64,000 nucleotides of DNA from Vicia villosa (taxonomy: Eukaryota > Streptophyta > Magnoliopsida > Fabales > Fabaceae): positions 80,842,643-80,906,642 of the forward strand of contig NC_081184.1 in NCBI RefSeq assembly GCF_029867415.1. Direction: 5' to 3'. A model generated the notes under the pieces. The model did not search any database, was not told the DNA's origin, and saw nothing but the letters and a program-made list of their open reading frames with translations. Below are positions 56,963 to 64,000 of this stretch, one piece after another (within the stretch, counting starts at the first letter, position 1; each line of letters opens with the position of its first letter). A program made the translations under genes and the position numbers.

Positions 56963-58454
56963 ATGATGACCAAAACATGTATTTTGATGGAACAATTTTA
57001 TAGGGTAATATCATGAAAAATAAAGTTTCTGTTAAGAGCGATACTCTCCCTGAGTCTAAGACTTATGACATGTTTCTTCTATTAAAATCATCCATCTATT
57101 CTCCCCCTTTTTGTCATAATAAAAAAGGATTTGAACATTGAATCGCAAGAGATATTCGATGATGTCCTTTAGATTCTGATAACTTCATATCACACCATAT
57201 TTAGAGTTTTCGGCAACAACTCCCCCTGAATGTGTAACCTCCAAAATTTAATTTATGCTTGTTCATAGTTATTCTCTGATCCCTAGACTCACAAAATTAG
57301 TAATCTTGGGTTATCGGAACATAGAGTGATATTTCCATATAGTATTTCAGACTATAAGCCTTTAGCGTATGGACTTGTTCATCAGAACTTAAGTCTTCAT
57401 ATCTTCATAGCTTGTTTTCTTTATACATCAGAGTCACATCACTTCAGAGACTCTTGACGTTGGACTGCTACTGTTCATAAGAACATCCGTAGCACAAAAT
57501 CAAGAGTTAGGTTCTACTGAGATTGGCCATGCCATTTATCAAAACCTGTTTCTCAGATGAGACACTTCCCCTGAATTTTAGACTTGATATAGATCAAATA
57601 TCCTGATTCTGAACCATCTTGGGTAACTTCCTCTGGTTCCAATAGATTAGATACTATCTTTAGGTCTTGAGTCATGAGGTCTCTCATTATCAGAGCCTAA
57701 CTGATAGATTTATTTCATAGCCTGATTTCCATTCCAGAAAATCTAGTGCCTAAATGTAATCTTTTAGAGCCTGATTACATTTCTTCTCATTGAAGTCTCT
57801 CAGATCCTCATCTTCAATCTTAAAGGCTTGGTTTCTTAAATTCAGTCTTGAAAAGCACAGAGCCTGGTTTGTAAAATCTCTTCTTGAAATGTCAAGGTCC
57901 GTCTTGACATAACTTCTAATCCTTAATCCTCTTTCTGATGTTTGCAGACAGTCTTCGACTTCTGATAAGCTCATCTCTTCTGATCTCTGTCTGACTCTGA
58001 AGATTCTTCATCTCTAGTGGATTTCTTCCATCTTGAACTGTCTAAGAATGCCTAGTGAACTTGTTCAGAGTTCCTTGATTATCAACAAACAAATAAACAT
58101 CAGAGGTAAATGCTCAAAACTTATGTTGCTGAGATTAGACAGTCTCGTATCAATTTTTGGATATAATGAATGTCTTACCAGAAGGTCCATTATTCTTGAA
58201 GAAAATTTAGAGTTAAACACAATTAATGCTAATGCAGAATGAGAGGTAAAACATTTTATATCATATCTAGATAAGGTTATTATGCGTCTGAACATAGATA
58301 ATGACTTGAATTACTTCTAAACATAAAGATTAACCTTACACTTTTCATTCACTCGTAAATAGTACAGAGTACATAGATTGCACAACCATAAGACAAACAT
58401 AGATGCAGCTATTATAACTAACATAGTCTAGCTAAGTTAAATAGACATGATTTT
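56963..58454 (-). other. S4 non-coding internal region
   Basis: About 1.5 kb rich in TTCTGAT-type phrases typical of sirevirus 3' regions, with additional purine tracts. No clear ORF. Confidence 0.5.
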
Positions 58455-59156
58455 TCATCTAACTTCCTCTTTAAGAGTATGTTTGGGTCCATAGCAAAGA
58501 ATTGTGCAGATAAGCCCAATGTGAGTAAAGACTGCAGAGAGAACTCTCCCGAAAGGTATGAAGGATTGTTGATGGTTCCTGGAGATAGCAATTGACCTTT
58601 CTAGATAGTTGAAGATGGTCTGAGGAAGATTTATTTTAATATCATTCATGAGAAATTAAATGAGAACTCTGTCATCAAATTCTAGAGTGTCCAGATTAAA
58701 CTTTCTTTGCCTTAAGTTATTCAGAATAAACTTAAACCATATACCAGCAACGGGAAGAAGAGTTTTAGAATTAGTTGGTGTAAAATCTTTGGATGTGTCA
58801 TGAATGGTACTGAGCCTTTATTGAACGTATCTGGTATGAAACTTTTCAACAATAGTGCCAGATAAGGGACAACAAATGGCTGCAGAGATACACAAAGGAT
58901 TGATCACGAAGGGAGTCTCGAAGATATTTGAAGAGATAATGTTACCACTTTTGACAACAGTGGCATACTTCCAAAACTCTTTGACCGAATTGGGATAAAT
59001 AGGTCAATGCATCGTATCCAGGTATTTTGACCATCCTTGAGATAAGATGCTATGTTTGAAGATGTAATCAAAAGGAGCTAGCCTAGAGAATACAGGCTTT
59101 TTTTCATAATGAACTTCAAGACGTTCTCCATCTCCATGGAAGGTTTTTACAGGCAT
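58455..59156 (-). pseudogene. S4 third ORF, homologous to that of S3
   Basis: ATG 59156 (MPVKTFHGDGERLEV). One phase for 234 codons with three stops (near 59004, 58810 and 58658) and no frameshift. SILSQGWSKYLD, PIYPNSVKEFWKYATV and KINLPQTIFNYLERS align with VQGWANYFD, PIYPVLVKEFWTHATL and RINLPHILFHHLRTH of the S3 ORF. Function unknown. Upstream frames add a hydrophobic stretch (59160-59445) that is probably an untranslated T-rich leader. Confidence 0.6.
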
Positions 59157-59979
59157 GATAAGGAAAAATAAAGAACACAAAAATATATGACAAAATAAAA
59201 TTAATACAAAACAAAGAAACAGATGAGAGAATATAAGCAGAAGGAAATGTGACAGACTCACTAAAAGATTTTGAAACAGACATTTTAAATAAAAAACTGA
59301 AGAGACGCGACAAATGGCAAGTTTCAAGACAGATAATGAAAGGACAAGGCTCAAGGAGGATAAAGCATGTTAAAGACTTTTCATTTCCATGATAATAACT
59401 TACTAAATGGATGAATATTATAAATGCAATGACAATGTTTAGCAAGTTTCTTAGTCAAAACATAATGATGAAGGAAAATTGATTTTAATGTCAGGGAGAC
59501 GAAAGGAGTTCTAACTCTAATAAAGATATACAGTAAAGCATAATTAAAGATAGAGTTTAGAATTTCTGACCAGTCAAAGCTTCCCTTCAAAAACAGCTTG
59601 ATTCCTTTTTACCTTTAATTTTGAAAGCTTGAACATTTGCCTTCCAAATTCAGAACTATGCTTGCAGCTTCTTCTTCTTCAGAGTCTGATCTAGCATTTC
59701 TTCTACTTGTTGAATCTTCAACCTTCAGAGGATTCAAATCTCATTTTGACAATTTCTTTGCGTGCCTATGATGACAGCATCACTTGGGTGATTATAAACT
59801 CAATATCTTCTGATGGTTTAGTGGAGACTGAGATCTTTATTGAAACTATTTTCCCAAGATAGCTTCTGACAACTGGGTTCAGAATTAATGTTGTTTTCAA
59901 CAGTTTTATAGCAACTAGAGTTTTTCTCTTCCTGAATCTCTCTACATGGTTAAGTGTTTGATTAAAAATCAATATAGAG
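59157..59979 (-). other. S4 leader between PBS and the third ORF
   Basis: About 820 bp where gag-pol would be expected. It holds only a 68-codon frame (59766-59972, MIFNQTLNHVERF) of unknown nature. No zinc knuckle or gag similarity. Confidence 0.5.
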
Positions 59980-59996
59980 TCGAAGCTCTTATACCA
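59980..59996 (-). promoter_or_regulatory. Primer binding site of S4
   Basis: Minus strand TGGTATAAGAGCTTCGA, 2 nt from the LTR. It resembles the TGGTATCAGAGC primer site with an A for C change. Confidence 0.7.
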
Positions 59997-59998
59997 AT

Positions 59999-60995
59999 TG
60001 AAGGTGGAGAAAAATACAAGAAAAGGGGGGTTTGAATTAGGTTTTCAATTATTCCTTTTCTTTTTTAAACTCTCGCGCGGAAGCTTACGAGGTTGCTATT
60101 AATCAGAAGCTATAATCTCTTACTTATCAAAAGCTTATCGTTTCTCAAAAGCAGTTTTCCTTCTTAGAAAGTTAAGACTTCTTTAAGCTTCTGATAACTG
60201 GAAAACATTAAACATTAAATAAATAAATGAACACCAGATATATCCTAGTTCACTTGAGAGAATCTCAAGCTAATCCAGACCACCCTTCCGACGTGATTTT
60301 GCCTTAAACAAGGTCTTAATCCGCTATAACCAATCAGATTAAAATTGCACGGGCAACATCCGGTGACTAACGTCGCACAAACAACCCTGTGGGTAACAAC
60401 CTTGCACGGGAAACAATCGGAGACTAACAACCAATGACAAGTTCAGTGATCAGAGTTAACAGATATAACATTCATTGTTCCCTGCACAAGCACCCCTGTG
60501 ACTAATAACCTTTTGCACAAGTACCCCTTGTGACTGACCAACAATGAACTATTTAGTGATCTGATCCACAGATATAACATTCATTGTTACCTGCACAAAC
60601 CATCATTTGTGACTAACACCCTTGCACAAGAACCACTTGTGACTGACCAACAATGAACCGTTCAATGATCTGATCTACAGATATAACATTCATTGACCCC
60701 TTTAGACTTCTGACCTTCACTCGGTCTTTTAAGAGGATTTCCCACAATGACTGCAGCCACTGTCTTCTCAAGTCTATTACCTTCACTTGGTCTCTCAAGG
60801 AACAATCAACGTTCAATTGATAAACTTGTGTTTACATGAGTGCTTCTTTTAAGCAGATTACACAAATACATTAAGCACATATTGTTTAACACATGTACGA
60901 GAAATAACTCATGTGTTAGAACAATTTACAAGAAGAATCCTAGACCTATAACACTATATGAGCAACAACTCTATTGTTCATTACATTGTTCTACA
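59999..60995 (-). repeat. 5' LTR of S4, about 997 bp
   Basis: Starts TGAAGGTGGAGAAAAATAC and includes AGAAAAGGGGGGTTTGAATT. It probably ends TTGTTCTACA at 60995. It contains a three-copy tandem repeat of 109 bp. Confidence 0.65.
60350..60700 (-). repeat. 109-bp tandem repeat in S4 LTR, three copies
   Basis: AGATATAACATTCATTG occurs at about 60461, 60570 and 60679, with CTTGCACAAGAACCACTTGT-type phrases between. Confidence 0.8.
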
Positions 60996-61010
60996 AAGAT
61001 ATATGATTGA

Positions 61011-61925
61011 AAAATGGGCTAGGGCTTGGTATTCACTTCCTCCATTCCTCCCTATATCCTCTCACACGAAGTCAGCAGCCACCACTTAACATTTTAGGTT
61101 TTCTAAGCATTATAAATAGTAGTTACACTTCACTTTTTAATTCATCCAAAATTAGTACAACTTAGGCATAAATTCACATTCCAAAAGCTTTAATTCTTCA
61201 CATCGGAGAGTTATCGCATGGTTATTGTTGTCGAGCTTGGAGCACTTTACTATGAATTTTATTTTCGTTGTACCACATTCAAGCCTTCATTTGGAGCAGG
61301 TTCTTATTTAATTCAGCATTATTTACATTATATCAACTTTATTTTACTTTGCACACTTATTTTATTGCACGTTTTTAATTATCACTTAACATGTTTAATT
61401 CCGTCTTTCAAACAATCGTTTTTACTTTTACCATAATTATGTCCAGCTAATATGTCAATACTAGAATATGAGGACCGTCAATTCGATGATAATCAGTTTG
61501 TTATTTCTTAAGATTGATACTATGGGCTGCTTTGGTTTTTATGCAATTTTTCTGAACTTAATCTGATCGGCTATTACAAAAGTAAAGTTGTGAACACGTT
61601 GGGTAAGAACGAAATCCAGGAGCCATTTTAAGTTAAATTTTCCAATCAAAACTACTTTTCAACTGAGTGAAGAATCCAATTTCTTAAAATAGTTTTTTCT
61701 ACTTTAATGCGTAGAGCGTTGGGTACGCGAAAGCGAACGATGTTATTTAGAGAGTAAAATCAGGTTATAAATACGCGAAAGCGACAAATCTTGTTAAATT
61801 ACTTCTTTTTCAAGGTAGAAAATATTGCCCAGAAAGTAATCCTATTTAGAAATAATAAGGTTATTGTTGATCGATGAAAAGCATATCTAATGTTATTACT
61901 CTGAATTTATTCAAAGCTTAGTATT
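61011..61925 (+). repeat. Athila-like LTR fragment, second copy
   Basis: Colinear with 36570-37460 (shared CTCTCACACGAAGTCAGCA, TATAAATAGTAGTTACACTT, TACTATGGGCTG). Same orientation. It lacks the right end and PBS. It may be the 3' LTR of the element that starts near 36285, with O2, S3 and S4 nested between. Confidence 0.65.
61111..61118 (+). promoter_or_regulatory. TATA box of second Athila-like LTR
   Basis: TATAAATA within the same context as 36675. Confidence 0.5.
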
Positions 61926-61937
61926 TTTAGAAGTAAT

Positions 61938-62310
61938 CATCGGGATTTCCTTGCACAAATAAAGGTTCATAGAAGATAGCCAAGTAGGAACCCATCAGGG
62001 TCTCTTTACCCAAATCAAGGTTTTTAGAAGAGTTCAAACAAGAACGCACCAGTTTCTTCATAAACAAATCAAGGCTCTTAGAAGAGTGCCAAGAAGGAAC
62101 TTATCATGCTCTCTTTGCGCAAATCAAGGCTCTTAGAGGAGCACCTAGCGAGAACCCACTTGGCTCACCTTGCACAAACCAAGGCTTTTAGAAGAGCGCC
62201 AAGTAGGAACCCTTTAGATTCTCCTTACACAAATCAAGAAACCATCAGAATCATCTTGCAAAAATGAAGGCTGTTAGAAGAGAATCAAGTAGGAACCATA
62301 ATTTGTACTT
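61938..62310 (+). repeat. 55-bp tandem repeats, right locus
   Basis: CAAAT anchors at about 61956, 62011, 62065, 62120, 62175 and 62230, a strict 54-55 bp period. Unit includes AATCAAGGCTCTTAGAAGAG. Same family as 35925-36240. Confidence 0.85.
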
Positions 62311-62585
62311 GTAGAGGACTTAGTAGTTAGACAGAAGCATTTCCTAAAGATGAGTCAAAATACTTCTGGAAAAGTAAGAATAGCATGTCCTAAAGTAGCA
62401 AGGGCAAAGCCAACTTGACTAGAAGGCCAACTTGATATTCCACTAAGAAGCCACATCGACTCACCTGACATGACACCAGCATATAAGAGACCTTGAAATA
62501 CTTCGGAAAGGACAACCAAAAGAAAAGTCGGGCTATAAGCAACTTACGCCAATATAAAGAGAGCCCACCATAAGATTATTGGGCA
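62311..62585. other. Unassigned segment
   Basis: About 275 bp with no ORF or repeat I can assign. Contains TATAAAGAG near 62556. Confidence 0.3.
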
Positions 62586-63046
62586 AGAATATGAAAAATA
62601 CAATAATCAAGAGAGGGGGTGAACAGACCTCTCAATTTAAACTTTAGTTGAAAACTTTGTTTAGAAAAATGTTTTATCAGAGTTTGAAAAATAAGATAGT
62701 TTGCACGGTGGAAGCAAATTTGCTTTATTTTGCACATAACATCTTGATCAGTATTCAATACAACAAAGATCAAATTGAAGAATAAACCCAAATGAACAAA
62801 TCAATGTATTGAATTTAATTTATAGCAAAACTACACAAGATGTGTATTTGTACAATATCAATGCAATAAGGATTTTATATTCATAAATTTCAGTTAAATC
62901 ACCAACAGGAAAAATTTAAAGTGGCGATTTTAACAAAATTTACACTTAACAAATAAATCGCTACTAAGGCAACACCTAACAGCATAAGATTATATGAAAG
63001 CGATAAAAATAACCAAACATGCAAATCCTACAAAATTAAAAGAGGG

Positions 63047-63126
<80 letters not shown>

Positions 63127-64000
63127 CATAGGGATATATAGTGGTTCATCTATCATCCTTGGTAAACTTAATCCACTCTCTGATGGTTGGCCATTGAAAA
63201 TTTTAGGTCTTCCGATATTATTTGTTTCAAATTATACAAGTTTTAGTAAAATCACAATATCCAAATAACGATGACAATATAAAAATCTTCTATTTAGATC
63301 ACTTGATTCGTACACAGTATCTGAATTGAATTCTTGCGATACCCTTACGTGAAATCTCCTCGAATCTTCGAGACCCAATAATTGTGCTCCAAATTCTCTA
63401 TTTTGCAGCGAACTTTCCTCAATCCTATCGTTATCTTGATATTTGGTATGTGTGAAGATTGAGAAGAACTCCCACCTTGTCCATATGCTTCAACGCAACA
63501 CTACCAAAGTGAATATGGAGAGAAGAACCTCCTCCTTTTCCACTTAAATTAACAAAACCAGCCATAACACCAAACGCCTTGTGAACCTCCAAAATCTTAA
63601 ACAAATCTTCAAAGAAACGTTTAACCGATTAACAAAATCTCCTTAACAATTACGAATCTCCTTAACAATTACAAATCTCCAAAGTTGAGATTTAGATCCA
63701 TGTAAAAATGGAATTAAAATAAGGTAGAAGGTGAAAGAAATTGTTTGCAAATGTTCAAGAAAGATTCAAAACTTTTTCTGAAAATGTGAGAACATGTGAG
63801 TTATGAGTTTTCAAAACAATATTTAAGTGTATATTTTATGACATTATGAAAAACTTTGAAAGAAAATGGTATTTATATGTGCTGGATATCTAGTACAAAA
63901 ATGAGTGAAAATGGTGTATAACTCGAGGCGAAAGCAAGAGCTATGATTTAGGTCATAGAACCAAGTGATTTGAATCAAGAAGCAAGAACATATGAAAACC
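62586..64000 (-). repeat. Probable partial copia-type LTR
   Basis: AATCAAGAGAGGGGGTGAAC near 62603 resembles copia LTR ends, and CTTGGTAAACTTAATCCACT near 63159 resembles the TAATCC...ACT block of the other sirevirus LTRs. No terminus on the right within the window and no PBS on the left. Low certainty. Confidence 0.35.
63044..63122. repeat. GA microsatellite
   Basis: An almost pure (GA)n tract of about 75 bp. Confidence 0.97.

Larger units (their letters stand above)
56029..60995 (-). mobile_element. Sirevirus-like element S4 lacking gag-pol
   Basis: It has a 5' LTR (59999-60995), a PBS, an internal region of about 3.05 kb with an extra ORF but no gag, protease, integrase or RT similarity, a polypurine tract at 56947-56962, and LTR-like DNA up to 56946 that is cut by S3. 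I cannot prove both LTR pieces belong to one element, because their termini differ (TGTAGAACAATG versus TGTAAGAACAAG). Confidence 0.55.

Noticed and set aside
1..64000. CRISPR arrays, bacterial operons, rRNA
   Set aside because: All repeats found are tandem or LTR-type within plant retrotransposons; there are no direct repeats with unique spacers and no ribosomal sequence.

Overview
This window is nuclear DNA of a flowering plant, very probably a legume of the Vicia/Pisum/Lathyrus/Medicago alliance. It consists almost entirely of nested LTR retrotransposons. The evidence is Ogre-type (Ty3/gypsy, Tat) elements with 3-6 kb LTRs that begin TGTCATACCC and an extra ORF upstream of gag, Sirevirus-type Ty1/copia elements with repeated AAAAAGGGGGAGA polypurine tracts, and Athila-like relics. 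I see no convincing intact host gene, rRNA gene, functional tRNA gene or CRISPR array. Species assignment is inference.

Layout from left to right. 1-2726: 3' end of a plus-strand sirevirus (S1) whose 3' LTR (1512-2726) interrupts a minus-strand Ogre (O1, 2727-15004). O1 keeps part of its protease ORF, gag, ORF1, leader, PBS and a 5.8 kb 5' LTR. 15009-16807 and 26057-26216: a truncated Ogre-type LTR (B) split by a nearly intact, very young minus-strand sirevirus (S2, 16808-26056). S2 has 1163-bp LTRs differing at 5 positions and a perfect GGAAC target duplication. 26864-32874: a third Ogre-type LTR (C), apparently solo, with a probable smaller LTR nested inside (about 30291-31409). 32875-35890: unassigned DNA with a gene-like, exon/intron-like stretch on the minus strand. 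About 35925-41029: an Athila-like plus-strand element (55-bp tandem repeats, LTR, PBS, decayed gag and ATHILA-ORF1-like ORFs). 41030-about 48615: the 3' half of a second Ogre (O2, minus) with 3' LTR D, a tandem-repeat 3' UTR, and a pol relic carrying RNase H and integrase. About 48635-56028: an older decayed sirevirus (S3, minus) lacking a recognisable 3' LTR. 56029-60995: a sirevirus-like element (S4, minus) with no visible gag-pol but with an envelope-position ORF. 61011-62310: a second Athila-like LTR fragment plus 55-bp repeats. About 62586-64000: a probable partial LTR with a long GA microsatellite.

The elements work as self-contained retrotransposition units: Gag forms the particle, the aspartic protease processes the polyprotein, reverse transcriptase/RNase H copies the RNA, and integrase inserts it. 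Only S2 looks near-functional, and it has one premature stop near the end of RNase H. The most useful observations are: S2 has an unoccupied paralogous target site in this same window (LTR D, 42869-42873); pol lies +1 relative to gag in both S2 and S3; the extra S3 ORF has a promoter-like TATA box and CT-rich leader of its own; S4 keeps this extra ORF while lacking gag-pol; and the O2 3' UTR contains a satellite-like array.
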